A DNA stretch of 21,496 bases from a virus (IMGVR_UViG_3300012931_000078:1-21496), one strand, 5' to 3'. Counted from the first letter of the stretch, positions 12,662 through 19,367 are shown. The notes: generated from the sequence alone by a model not told the origin. A program made the numbers and translations.

Positions 12662-12948
12662 CACACATACAAAAAATATCTAATATTTTAATGAAAGAAT
12701 TAGGCGCTAAAGATGCCAAAATAATGCAATCTTGGATTACTAAATTATTAGAAGTAAACAATAAACCTTCTGCCAATACTTATGAATTACGCATTATATT
12801 TAAAACAAAAAAACCTATAGAAACACAAACAAATGTTGAAAATATTCCTAGAAAAATAGAAGTTAAAAGAGATAATCAGAGTAATAAAAGGAAATTAATT
12901 GTTAATGATGTTAAAAAATCAATTAAAAATCAATTAAAAATAAAATAA
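12658..12948 (+). CDS. Small basic hypothetical protein
   Basis: 96 aa, not recognised. The first 50 residues look folded (KISNILMKELGAKDAKIMQS, then WITKLLEVNN). From about residue 56 it becomes a Lys/Asn-rich basic tail (RKIEVKRDNQSNKRKLIVND, then VKKSIKNQLKIK), which could bind nucleic acid or be disordered. A good ribosome binding site, GAGGAAACAAA, lies inside the end of the Acb2-like gene, giving an ATGA overlap and translational coupling. Confidence 0.5.
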   Translation: MTHIQKISNILMKELGAKDAKIMQSWITKLLEVNNKPSANTYELRIIFKTKKPIETQTNVENIPRKIEVKRDNQSNKRKLIVNDVKKSIKNQLKIK

Positions 12949-12958
12949 AAAAGAAATA

Positions 12959-13510
12959 ATGATTCCTAAATTCATAAAACAATATAAAGAAAAACTTCAC
13001 GTGTATTACCTAAACGGAGTACATGCTCCAATAGAAGCCTTTATAGAAAGTTATGAAATAACAGAAACATTCGAATGTTATAAAATAAAATATAATATAA
13101 AATTTCATTATGCAAATGAAGAAATAACTAGAAATACTAATAATCTTGTTGATGTATCTGATTTATACGAAACTGAAAATGAAGCAAATATCGCATTACA
13201 TAACAATAAAAAATATAAATGTAGTTGGTGTAAATTGTTAATTAACAAAGATTTTGATGAGGAAGATGATTTCAACTGTGCTTTATGTATTCATTATCAA
13301 TGTACCGCAAGAAATATAAGAGAAGAATTTAAAAGTGGTACTTTTTGTGAATTAGATAAAAATGGAAACATGCGACCATCAAAAATAATTCATCGCATTG
13401 GAGAAACTATTTATTACGAAGTTGGCAAGAGAAAAAATTCTTTAATTACTGTTACCACAAATAATAAATGCTTTATTCATAAAACAATCAATTTGAGAAC
13501 AGACAAATGA
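12959..13510 (+). CDS. Cys-rich hypothetical protein, paralogue 1 of a tandem pair
   Basis: 183 aa. It begins IPKFIKQYKEKLHVYYLNG, then IEAFIESYEITETFECYKI (25-43), and LYETENEANIAL (69-80). The centre has a Cys cluster (C88-x-x-C91, C107-x-x-C110, C115, C130) that could bind one or two metal ions. The C-terminal part (KIIHRIGETIYYEVGKR) is beta-rich. The next gene has the same order: PEFLKQFRDKTPIYF, ENYEIS, IYATKKEAYIAL and a Cys cluster. The two look like an old tandem duplication. The stop overlaps the next start (ATGATG). Function unknown. Confidence 0.6.
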   Translation: MIPKFIKQYKEKLHVYYLNGVHAPIEAFIESYEITETFECYKIKYNIKFHYANEEITRNTNNLVDVSDLYETENEANIALHNNKKYKCSWCKLLINKDFDEEDDFNCALCIHYQCTARNIREEFKSGTFCELDKNGNMRPSKIIHRIGETIYYEVGKRKNSLITVTTNNKCFIHKTINLRTDK

Positions 13511-14088
13511 TGCCTGAATTTTTGAAACAATTTAGAGATAAAACTCCGATTTATTTTATTGATAAAGAGGATAATAATGAAATAAGACAAGGAATTATAG
13601 AGAATTATGAAATAAGTAATTTTTATAGTTCAATAACATTTTCTTGCATAGAGATTTATTACGTTAAGTTCCCCATTATTATTGGCGGGATATATATTAC
13701 TTGTCGAACGAGACAATTATCAGTTGATGAAATTTATGCGACTAAAAAAGAAGCATATATAGCTCTTTCAAAAACATGTGAATATAAGAAAGATATTTGC
13801 ATTATGTTAGAATTGAAAGATTTTAAAGAATGCGGAGAAGGTAATACTTTTTGCAAATATTGTACTTACTATAAAAAACATAAAAACATGAATGATAATG
13901 AAAAAAATTTAACTTCAAAATTTAAAATTGATGATGATGTTTATTACCGTGAAATATCAACTCTTATTTTTAAAATAACAAAAGTTAAATTAACCAAAAA
14001 AGGACATGTATATGAATGCAAAAATATTTCAGAAAAAGGAATTATTGCAATTGAAAATGTAATCGAAAATTGTTTGGAGAAAGTTTGA
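13507..14088 (+). CDS. Cys-rich hypothetical protein, paralogue 2 of a tandem pair
   Basis: 193 aa. It parallels the preceding gene: MPEFLKQFRDKTPIYFIDK at the start, IIENYEISNFY (30-40), DEIYATKKEAYIALSKTCEY (74-93) and a Cys cluster (C91, C98, C109, C116-x-x-C119). A beta-rich segment (SKFKIDDDVYYREISTLIFK, then ITKV) follows. The last part of the cluster aligns in position but not in exact spacing with paralogue 1, so divergence is substantial. It ends with TTGGAGAAAGTTTGA, putting a GGAG ribosome binding site just before the next ATG. No known family recognised. Confidence 0.6.
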   Translation: MMPEFLKQFRDKTPIYFIDKEDNNEIRQGIIENYEISNFYSSITFSCIEIYYVKFPIIIGGIYITCRTRQLSVDEIYATKKEAYIALSKTCEYKKDICIMLELKDFKECGEGNTFCKYCTYYKKHKNMNDNEKNLTSKFKIDDDVYYREISTLIFKITKVKLTKKGHVYECKNISEKGIIAIENVIENCLEKV

Positions 14089-14090
14089 CG

Positions 14091-14165
14091 ATGTTTATCA
14101 ATTTAATAAAAAACTTATACATTAAGTATTTTTTCAATAAAAAGTTGCTGACTTATTATTTGTAG
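14091..14165 (+). CDS. Possible micro-ORF, 24 aa
   Basis: ATG at 14091, 2 nt after the previous stop, with GGAG about 11 nt upstream. The short hydrophobic-basic product (MFINLIKNLYIKYFF...) could be a membrane-active or leader peptide, or chance. Its place at a coupled junction gives mild support. Confidence 0.3.
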   Translation: MFINLIKNLYIKYFFNKKLLTYYL

Positions 14166-14209
14166 ATAGAGAAATCTCAACAAAAAATTTTGATAGGTAT
14201 AAAAAAATC

Positions 14210-14458
14210 ATGGGTCATGGCGTTATATTGACTATAGAAAATTTGACAGATGTTATCGAGTTTTTTAAAGTTGCGCCATTCAGGATTAACGAAGATATTG
14301 GTAATAAAAATATATCAATTTATTTTGATAATGTTAATACACTATCTTTTAGAAAAAGAAGAATATACAAGTGTATTAATTATATAAGAAAAGATATAAC
14401 AAACAATCTCGTTGACATTAGAATTTATATTAACAATTATTTAAAATATCTTTTTTAA
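14210..14458 (+). CDS. Small hypothetical protein
   Basis: 82 aa, not recognised. Mixed alpha/beta: VILTIENLTDVIEFFKVAPF at the start, a strand NISIYFDNVNTLSF, then a basic helix RKRRIYKCINYIRKDITNN. No membrane, metal or signal motif. AGGT lies about 10-13 nt upstream of the ATG. Separated from the next gene by 3 nt, so probably in the same transcript. Confidence 0.45.
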   Translation: MGHGVILTIENLTDVIEFFKVAPFRINEDIGNKNISIYFDNVNTLSFRKRRIYKCINYIRKDITNNLVDIRIYINNYLKYLF

Positions 14459-14461
14459 GCT

Positions 14462-14698
14462 ATGGTCGGCAAATACAAAGTTTTAAAATACATAAAATCA
14501 AAGCAAGACAAACTTTCTTATGTGCATGTTGTTACTGTTGAAAAAGATCCTGATTTTAATGAACTTATATCAAGATATGATTGGTATGTTGAATGTATGT
14601 TTAAATCAGGAATAAAAATGACGACTAAGTGTTTTAACGAAAAAGATGTGCAATGGTTTTTTAAAAATGCTGGCGTTACTCAAAACATGGTTATATAA
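14462..14698 (+). CDS. Small hypothetical protein
   Basis: 78 aa, not recognised. Strand-rich: YKVLKYIKSKQDKLSYVHVV, then YDWYVECMFKSGIKMTTKCF and a closing helix EKDVQWFFKNAG. The aromatic residues and alternating pattern suggest a small folded beta domain. The next gene starts 2 nt after its stop. No clear ribosome binding site; coupling is likely. Confidence 0.45.
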   Translation: MVGKYKVLKYIKSKQDKLSYVHVVTVEKDPDFNELISRYDWYVECMFKSGIKMTTKCFNEKDVQWFFKNAGVTQNMVI

Positions 14699-14700
14699 AT

Positions 14701-14979
14701 ATGTGTAAAATGAATATACAATTAGTACCTAGAGAAAATTTAGAAAAAATGGTTGTATTGCAAATAGAATTTATAGAAATAAAAGAGAAATTTTTTATCG
14801 AATTTATTAACCAATTAGAAGTATTAATGTTAGATCCCGATCTTGATTTGGACTTTATTAAACAAAAATTGTTGATAATTTCCAAAAGTTTTTTTAAGAG
14901 ATATATAGAAATGGAACGCAAACATATGGCTGAATTAGAATTTTTTGCCTATGATAATCGCCATATATCAAAAACATGA
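14701..14979 (+). CDS. Small helical hypothetical protein
   Basis: 92 aa, almost wholly helical by composition: VLQIEFIEIKEKFFIEFINQ (19-38), then LDLDFIKQKLLIISKSFFKR (48-67), then YIEMERKHMAELEFFAYD. Amphipathic, acidic in the first half. Initiation could be at MCK (14701) or at the ATG three codons later (14710), with no ribosome binding site to decide. A minus-strand frame over the same bases is a shadow. Not recognised. Confidence 0.45.
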   Translation: MCKMNIQLVPRENLEKMVVLQIEFIEIKEKFFIEFINQLEVLMLDPDLDLDFIKQKLLIISKSFFKRYIEMERKHMAELEFFAYDNRHISKT

Positions 14980-15041
14980 TTTTACCCGAAAAAATTATTT
15001 GAAAATCCAAGGTTGCATACAAATAAAGGTTACTATAAAAA

Positions 15042-15212
15042 ATGAAACTAATACAAAGACTCAAATGCTTTTTAAAAAGACATAAGTATATATTTCCAAC
15101 GCTAACTTTCTATGAAAATTTATCTTTTACTAAGATAGTTATATCAATGGATCCAGCTGTAGAAACTTGTGCAACCTGTGGAAAAATAAAAAATGAAACT
15201 AATAAGCTTTGA
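15042..15212 (+). CDS. Small CxxC protein
   Basis: 56 aa: basic N-terminus (MKLIQRLKCFLKRHKYIF) and a C-terminal half-zinc-ribbon ETCATCGK (C43, C46). Only one CxxC is present, so metal binding would need dimerisation or a partner. It may be a truncated zinc-ribbon protein. It overlaps the polymerase remnant by 20 nt. Its opening codons (ATGAAACTAATA) are identical to those of the remnant, hinting at recombination between the two starts. Confidence 0.4.
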   Translation: MKLIQRLKCFLKRHKYIFPTLTFYENLSFTKIVISMDPAVETCATCGKIKNETNKL

Positions 15213-15285
15213 CATCGAAACATGGGATTTAAAGGAAGGTTACGCGTTGCAACCATGCCGCATTAAGACTAAGGTTTGTTATTAA
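15193..15285 (+). pseudogene. Remnant of a phage DNA polymerase (3'-5' exonuclease start)
   Basis: A 30-codon frame whose product begins LISFDIETW (residues 3-11), followed by YALQP (17-21) and CRIKT. FDIET is the ExoI motif (catalytic D and E) of family A/B-type proofreading domains, and '(A/Y)LQPxR' about ten residues later is typical of phage polymerases. The frame stops at 15283-15285. No further exonuclease or polymerase motif follows in any frame before the next gene. So the rest of a usually 600-800-aa gene has been deleted. The remnant may still be translated. Confidence 0.5.
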
Positions 15286-15304
15286 AACTTTTGGAGCAGA
15301 AAAT

Positions 15305-15508
15305 ATGACACTCATTTTATTTTTAAGTATAAGTTTTTTATATTACACAATGGTTGTTATTTTATGCCATTATAAAATAAAAATGTTAAAAGGACGTATC
15401 GTTGATTTAGAAACTCTTATAAAGGAGCACGAAAAAAATTTTAGTGTGTTAGGTGCATTATATAGATCTGTAACATATAAAGTAGATAATTTGGAGAAGA
15501 AAATATGA
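15305..15508 (+). CDS. Small membrane-anchored coiled-coil protein
   Basis: 67 aa. An N-terminal transmembrane helix (about 3-23, LILFLSISFLYYTMVVILCH) is followed by a charged amphipathic helix (MLKGRIVDLETLIKEHEKNF). It shares the 'TM, R-x-(L/I)-x-DLE' layout with 15660-15827 and, more loosely, 11530-11703. Good GGAG ribosome binding site (TTTTGGAGCAGAAAAT). The C-terminal codons for LEKK contain GGAG, which serves the next gene through an ATGA overlap. Confidence 0.55.
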   Translation: MTLILFLSISFLYYTMVVILCHYKIKMLKGRIVDLETLIKEHEKNFSVLGALYRSVTYKVDNLEKKI

Positions 15509-15663
15509 GAGTGGATTTTACTGAAACTGAAATTGAGGTATTTAAATTAGCAGTAATATATGAAATGAAAGAAGTGAAAGAAGTGAAAGCGGATAACGAC
15601 GGTATTCCCTATTTTATAAACATACTGTCAAAAATAGAAAATGCTTTGGAGAAGAAAAAATGA
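15505..15663 (+). CDS. Small helical protein, phage hairpin type
   Basis: 52 aa: VDFTETEIEVFKLAVIYEMK, then YFINILSKIENALEKKK. The layout (short strand, TxxEI helix, turn, second helix ending in LEKK) is also that of the protein at 16069-16266, so the two may be diverged relatives. The perfect triple repeat-like KEVKEVKAD is notable. It starts in an ATGA overlap using GGAG inside the previous LEKK codons, and its own LEKK codons provide GGAG for the next gene. Confidence 0.5.
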   Translation: MRVDFTETEIEVFKLAVIYEMKEVKEVKADNDGIPYFINILSKIENALEKKK

Positions 15664-15827
15664 GTGATTCTATTATGAGTATTATTTTTTTAGGCATTGC
15701 AGTATTCGCACTTTCTATTTCTTTATATTTTACTTCAAGAAGATTAGATTTATTGAGCCGTAGAATATTTGATTTAGAATTAGAAGTTGATCTTCACTTA
15801 CTTAAACGGGATAACGGTTTATTATGA
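15660..15827 (+). CDS. Small membrane-anchored coiled-coil protein
   Basis: 55 aa. Transmembrane helix about residues 5-24 (IMSIIFLGIAVFALSISLYF), then SRRLDLLSRRIFDLELEVDL, a short coiled coil. It resembles 15305-15508 in layout and in the RIxDLE motif. It lies in a run of ATGA-overlapping genes, with TTGGAGAAGAAAA immediately upstream. Function unknown; i-spanin-like length and topology are possible, but no lysis partner is visible. Confidence 0.5.
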   Translation: MSDSIMSIIFLGIAVFALSISLYFTSRRLDLLSRRIFDLELEVDLHLLKRDNGLL

Positions 15828-15937
15828 TTGAATGGATTATTTTTTTAGTTTTTATTTTTATAGTAATAATTAACGAAATTCTTTTTAGATATAAAATTAA
15901 AAACGTATTTAAATACTTTATTACAAAAAATAGATAA
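15824..15937 (+). CDS. Micro membrane protein
   Basis: 37 aa: a single strongly hydrophobic helix (IEWIIFLVFIFIVIINEILF) and a basic tail (RYKIKNVFKYFITKNR), predicted N-out/C-in by the positive-inside rule. ATGA overlap with the previous gene. Typical of small phage membrane proteins; no specific family recognised. Confidence 0.4.
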   Translation: MIEWIIFLVFIFIVIINEILFRYKIKNVFKYFITKNR

Positions 15938-15990
15938 AATTGTAGATAATGAAGTTAATAGAACAAATTAAACAACTAGTTAGACGAGAT

Positions 15991-16016
15991 ATTTAAAGCA
16001 ATAATACGCTTTAAAT
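15991..16016. repeat. Perfect 9-bp inverted repeat in an intergenic gap
   Basis: ATTTAAAGC (15991-15999) and GCTTTAAAT (16008-16016) with an 8-nt loop. It sits in the only sizeable gap (15938-16068) of this part of the operon. No T-run follows, so it is more likely an mRNA processing or stability hairpin than a terminator. Confidence 0.45.
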
Positions 16017-16068
16017 GTGCTTACTACACGCTTCTTTTTGGGATTAAAAAATGAATAGAAGAGAAATA

Positions 16069-16266
16069 ATGAAAAAAGTAAACATTGAATTAACTAAAGA
16101 AGAAATAACATTTATATGCGATATACTGCATTTGAGTTTAAAATCATGGGAAAAAATTTGTGATCCACATACACAAGCTTGTTATAAAATGGCCGAACAA
16201 ATATTTCATATACTACATAAACAATTAATAGAATTGGAGAAGAAAAATGAAACACTTAGCGATTAA
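16069..16266 (+). CDS. Small helical protein, phage hairpin type
   Basis: 65 aa: KVNIELTKEEITFICDIL, then a linker with DPHTQACYKMAEQIFHILHK and a closing QLIELEKKNE. Begins at the ATG at 16069, which has AGAGAAATA upstream; the in-frame ATG at 16051 would add six residues. 'Strand, TxEEI helix, linker, helix, LEKK' is shared with 15505-15663. The LEKK codons carry the GGAG used by the overlapping next gene, which starts 20 nt before this stop. Confidence 0.5.
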   Translation: MKKVNIELTKEEITFICDILHLSLKSWEKICDPHTQACYKMAEQIFHILHKQLIELEKKNETLSD

Positions 16267-16801
16267 AGTAACAAATAAGTATGAAAGCGAAGCAGTGCAA
16301 AAAGCGTTGTTTGATATGGGGTTTCGTATTGGTTCTGTAGAATTTGATAACAATGAACCTGAAAAGATAAATGTATTTGAACCATTTTTACCGAATATAA
16401 ATGAAACTCAACCGGACCGAATAGTCACTGCGATAGATACTAAAGCAAATACTATTTTTTATTTATATAAAAGTATGAGAAGTTGGCAAGATTTAATTGT
16501 AGTCTCATCCTCCGATTTCTTCTCAACTTACGCTGGACACATTGAACGGTTTCCTGATTATGTTAGTGAAGGACCAGCGCCTAAGTTTAAGATTGGAGAT
16601 AAATTATTTTTTGTTACTAAATCTAAAATTATTATAGTTGAAATAACAGAAATAGAATCGTCGAGAATGGCTGCTCAAACAAACAAAGATGAACAGGCAA
16701 TAAGATATACTTTTTATCACAAACATATTGACTCTTATAATGGCATGTTTTTTTCAATCATAGAGTTAGCGGTTAAGCGTTTTCTGGAGCTTAACAAATG
16801 A
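16247..16801 (+). CDS. Hypothetical protein with possible C-terminal beta domain
   Basis: 184 aa, not recognised. The N-terminal half (KVTNKYESEAVQKALFDMGF) looks like the first beta-alpha unit of a small alpha/beta fold found in phage proteins. From about residue 112, PKFKIGDKLFFVTKSKIIIV opens a beta-rich, SH3-like segment ending with FYHKHIDSYNGMFFS. This resembles the C-terminal pattern of the proteins at 12959-14088. GGAG is in the preceding gene's LEKK codons. Its own end (CTGGAGCTTAACAAATGA) supplies GGAG for the next gene. Confidence 0.5.
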   Translation: MKHLAIKVTNKYESEAVQKALFDMGFRIGSVEFDNNEPEKINVFEPFLPNINETQPDRIVTAIDTKANTIFYLYKSMRSWQDLIVVSSSDFFSTYAGHIERFPDYVSEGPAPKFKIGDKLFFVTKSKIIIVEITEIESSRMAAQTNKDEQAIRYTFYHKHIDSYNGMFFSIIELAVKRFLELNK

Positions 16802-17085
16802 ATAAATTAGAAGAAATATTAAGTGCAATTGGTATATTATTTTTGGCTATTATTTTCTTTATAATTAAAGCAGTAATTTTAATTTATCTGTGGAAATGGT
16901 TTATAGTCCCGATTATGTCATTCAAAGAATTATCAATAATGAATTCTATAGGTATTATGATTATTATTGATTTTTTCTATAATAGAATTGAAAAAAAACC
17001 TACTATGAATGATATTTTTCAATCATTTTATGGGAAGTTAATTATTTTTGGAATGGGATATTTAGTTCATATAATCGGGACTTAA
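16798..17085 (+). CDS. Small phage membrane protein
   Basis: 95 aa with three hydrophobic segments (about 7-32, 43-60 and 80-92). LYLWKWFIVPIM-type sequence (actual IYLWKWFIVPIM, 29-40), followed by FKELSIMNSIGIMIII, matches a recurring phage membrane-protein pattern (LWxWFIVPxF...LS...AxG). The role is unknown. Starts in an ATGA overlap with the previous gene. Confidence 0.6.
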   Translation: MNKLEEILSAIGILFLAIIFFIIKAVILIYLWKWFIVPIMSFKELSIMNSIGIMIIIDFFYNRIEKKPTMNDIFQSFYGKLIIFGMGYLVHIIGT

Positions 17086-17088
17086 TAA

Positions 17089-17268
17089 ATGAGCATTGAA
17101 TTTAACAATTACAAACAAGAAGGGAGAATAACTTGCGATGAATGTGATTATTCCGAAGAATATTTAGCAGATGATTTTTACGAATTTATAGACCAAGCCA
17201 AATCTGATGGCTGGAAAATTAAAAATATAGATGGAGAATGGGAACATTTTTGCGAGGATTGTCAATGA
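17089..17268 (+). CDS. Small zinc-ribbon protein
   Basis: 59 aa with two CxxC knuckles: ITCDEC (C16, C19) and HFCEDC (C55, C58), separated by a helical linker with SDGWKI. This arrangement (CDxC - helix - xxGW - HxCxxC) is common in tiny phage proteins of unknown function. Acidic overall, so not an obvious nucleic-acid binder. It follows the previous stop by 3 nt. The next gene starts in its stop codon (ATGA). Confidence 0.65.
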   Translation: MSIEFNNYKQEGRITCDECDYSEEYLADDFYEFIDQAKSDGWKIKNIDGEWEHFCEDCQ

Positions 17269-17492
17269 ACATATTGTTATTAACTCTATTGCCGATAGCT
17301 CTTGTAATCGTAATTTTTATAATTATAAGTTTATTATGGGGATTAATGAAATTACATGCGGAAATAATGTATAAAATTCTTGATATAATAGATATTCCTG
17401 AACCTTTTGACGGAATATTATTTGCTACCATGACAACTACTACATTAGTTTTTATTATAGCAATAATACTTTATTATTGTGGATGTCTTTAA
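17265..17492 (+). CDS. Small two-helix membrane protein
   Basis: 75 aa. Two transmembrane helices: about 2-26 (NILLLTLLPIALVIVIFIII) and 52-70 (ATMTTTTLVFIIAIILYYCG), with a short polar loop. The ATG at 17265 is chosen because it forms an ATGA overlap; an ORF start at 17238 would lie within the zinc-ribbon gene. Not recognised. The next ATG is 9 nt after its stop, preceded by AAGAAAG. Confidence 0.5.
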   Translation: MNILLLTLLPIALVIVIFIIISLLWGLMKLHAEIMYKILDIIDIPEPFDGILFATMTTTTLVFIIAIILYYCGCL

Positions 17493-17501
17493 GAAAGAAA
17501 T

Positions 17502-17849
17502 ATGAATAATAATCAAGAACTATTAAATCAATTAAAAATTGCGGCTCAACGGTGTGGATTTCTTGATATAGATATTTCTTGTTTACTGAATGAATCTAAA
17601 TATTGGATAAGTCAGGTTTTCAGCGGAAAAATAAACCCAAGAAAAAACATGATTAAAACAATTGAATTATTAATAAATTTTTTAAATAGTTTAGCAAAAA
17701 GAAATTACGTATTTAAAAAATCCATGTATGAATCGACTTTTGAGAGTTCAAAAAGGAGGAAATTATTTGCTCTTCAAATAAAAGATGAGTTTATCAAATA
17801 TGTTAATTACTTGGAAAAACGAGATAATGAACGAGCAAAAGAGCAATGA
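17502..17849 (+). CDS. HTH (XRE-like) DNA-binding protein
   Basis: 115 aa. HTH near residues 22-46: DIDISCLLNESKYWISQVFS, then GKINPRKNMIKTIELL, with the SGKxxPR loop characteristic of XRE/lambda-repressor-like domains. A basic helical C-terminus follows. It directly precedes, and overlaps by 23 nt, the helicase-like gene. It could regulate the replication module or the repeat-rich region (inference). Confidence 0.6.
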   Translation: MNNNQELLNQLKIAAQRCGFLDIDISCLLNESKYWISQVFSGKINPRKNMIKTIELLINFLNSLAKRNYVFKKSMYESTFESSKRRKLFALQIKDEFIKYVNYLEKRDNERAKEQ

Positions 17850-19014
17850 TGTTATTAATAATTTAGGCTTTCAAGAAAACGGAGGCTTTATTTATAATAA
17901 AAACGGCGATGGATTTATGCAAGATGCGGAACCAGTTCATTTAAATATAGCCTCTGAGATAAATGAACAGATAAAAGATTTCCAAGCCAAAGGAAATTTA
18001 AGTAAATGGATGCAGATAATAAATAAATACGGCAATATTGAACAATCGTTTCCTTATCTTTTTATTTTATTGTGTTTCGTTGGTGCGCCTTTATTGCGTT
18101 ATATTAATGAGAAAAATGTTGTTTTAACAATCAATAATAATTTGATTGCAAAAATAGGGATGAGTATTTGGCATAACGTAACCAATAATGTAGAAATACA
18201 GCCCTTAAAGCCCACAGAGGCGATTAAAAACATGCCTTTGTATTTGCATTGCTCGAATAAAATAAAGCAACAGAAGCTAATACAGTTAATGTTTAACTAT
18301 GATTCGCAATTATTATTTATAGATAAAACGTTAATCAATCAAGATTTGATGCTTAATTTAACAAAGGCGAGACGCAATAAGATATTGAATATTGAATTAC
18401 CCAAATTAGATAACGCTAACCAGATAAAGATAGAAAAAATATTAAAAGAAAACTATGGAGTATTAGCCGCTAAATTAGCTTTTGCGTTCATGAAGCGCAA
18501 TAGCAAAGTAAAAATATGGTTAAATAAATATTGTGCGCAAATTAAAACACAAATAAAAAGAAAACATCACAATTGGGCATTATGTGGCGCCATAGCGTTT
18601 ACTGCGGCAGAAATAATTAATCAATTAAAACTATTTAACATTGATTTAAAATGTCTTTATGATTGGTTTATTTCGATATTGCAACATCAGGAGATGTTAT
18701 TAAAAACTAGACCTAAAATAAAAAAAGTTTTTAAAAATATAAATGAATTAGCTACAACTTTACGCTTATGGATGGGGGAAGAAAGAATAATGACAACAAG
18801 AAGACATAAATCAGCTAAAGAAGCATACGCCAAAATAATGAGGGAACGTGAACATAAACTTTATATGTATGTTAAACCAGAGGCTTTACAATTATTTTTA
18901 AAACAATATTACGATATCCCATTCAATGTTATCGTAAAAAAATTAAAATTGAATAATAAGGCGCAAAAGGGAATTAACGGGCGAAATCATCTATGTTATA
19001 GGTTTTTGATTTAA
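17827..19014 (+). CDS. Degenerate DUF927/phage helicase-like protein lacking a P-loop
   Basis: 395 aa. The order of blocks resembles phage DUF927-type ATPase/helicase C-terminal regions. LGFQENGGFIYN (13-24) comes first. W..I....G.....PYLFILLCFVGAPLL follows (61-90), with 'APLL' as a landmark, then VVLTI (98-102) directly followed by IGMSIWHNV (110-118). The Walker A (SGTGKTT) normally found here is absent. FIDK (164-167) replaces the expected DE of Walker B. RRNKILNIELPKLD (182-195), KENYGVLAAKLAFAF (207-221) and HNWALCGAIAFTAAEI (248-263) match the NYG-x-AG and R-x-W-x-x-x-A-x-x-x-x-A regions. It is thus probably ATPase-dead and internally shortened. Start chosen at ATG 17827; an upstream in-frame ATG at 17785 is possible. 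By-eye assignment. Confidence 0.5.
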   Translation: MNEQKSNDVINNLGFQENGGFIYNKNGDGFMQDAEPVHLNIASEINEQIKDFQAKGNLSKWMQIINKYGNIEQSFPYLFILLCFVGAPLLRYINEKNVVLTINNNLIAKIGMSIWHNVTNNVEIQPLKPTEAIKNMPLYLHCSNKIKQQKLIQLMFNYDSQLLFIDKTLINQDLMLNLTKARRNKILNIELPKLDNANQIKIEKILKENYGVLAAKLAFAFMKRNSKVKIWLNKYCAQIKTQIKRKHHNWALCGAIAFTAAEIINQLKLFNIDLKCLYDWFISILQHQEMLLKTRPKIKKVFKNINELATTLRLWMGEERIMTTRRHKSAKEAYAKIMREREHKLYMYVKPEALQLFLKQYYDIPFNVIVKKLKLNNKAQKGINGRNHLCYRFLI

Positions 19015-19038
19015 TATTATTAAATAATAACAAATTAC

Positions 19039-19067
19039 TTAGCAAAACATAAATGTTATGTTATGAT
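19039..19067 (+). promoter_or_regulatory. Probable extended -10 promoter for the 19098-21496 genes
   Basis: TTAGCA (19039-19044, 4/6), a 17-bp spacer and TATGAT (19062-19067, 5/6) preceded by TGT. Placed after the helicase-like gene in the only real gap (19015-19097), with no strong terminator in front. Confidence 0.5.
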
Positions 19068-19097
19068 ATATTTTTATTTAATTATTATAAATAAATA

Positions 19098-19367
19098 ATG
19101 AACGATACAAAAATAGGAATATTAAGTTTAATAATGGCTTTGATATTTTTTCTGTGCTGGATATCGTCTTGCACAAATAAACAATTGAGTGAAAAAATAT
19201 TAAATGAACAAGGTTATACAAAAATAAAAATGAAAGGATATTCATTGTTTAGTTGCAGTAGGGACGACTGGTCGCATACAAAATTTGAAGCTATCGCAAA
19301 TAATCATAAAGTTAATGGAGTTGTTTGTTGCGATGTTATGAAAAACTGTACCATAAGGTTTAAATAA
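19098..19367 (+). CDS. Conserved small phage protein with lipoprotein-like N-terminus
   Basis: 89 aa. The N-terminus (ILSLIMALIFFLCWISSC, 8-25) is a signal/anchor helix ending in ISSC, a possible lipobox. The rest reads EQGYTKIKMKGYSLFSCSRD, then FEAIANNHKVNGVVCCDVMK, ending in TIRFK. It matches a widespread small phage family with the pattern 'GYTxIxLxGYxxFxCSxDD...TxFxA...VxGxVCxGxxKxxTIRF'. Probably exported or membrane-anchored; function unknown. First gene after the 19039-19067 promoter. Confidence 0.65.
   Translation: MNDTKIGILSLIMALIFFLCWISSCTNKQLSEKILNEQGYTKIKMKGYSLFSCSRDDWSHTKFEAIANNHKVNGVVCCDVMKNCTIRFK

Noticed and set aside
14691-14921. Minus-strand 76-codon frame
   Set aside because: It is opposite the helical protein at 14701-14979, in a region where all genes read rightward, and has no ribosome binding site.
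15958-16000. 15-codon ORF near the 9-bp inverted repeat
   Set aside because: Too short and without a ribosome binding site to call.
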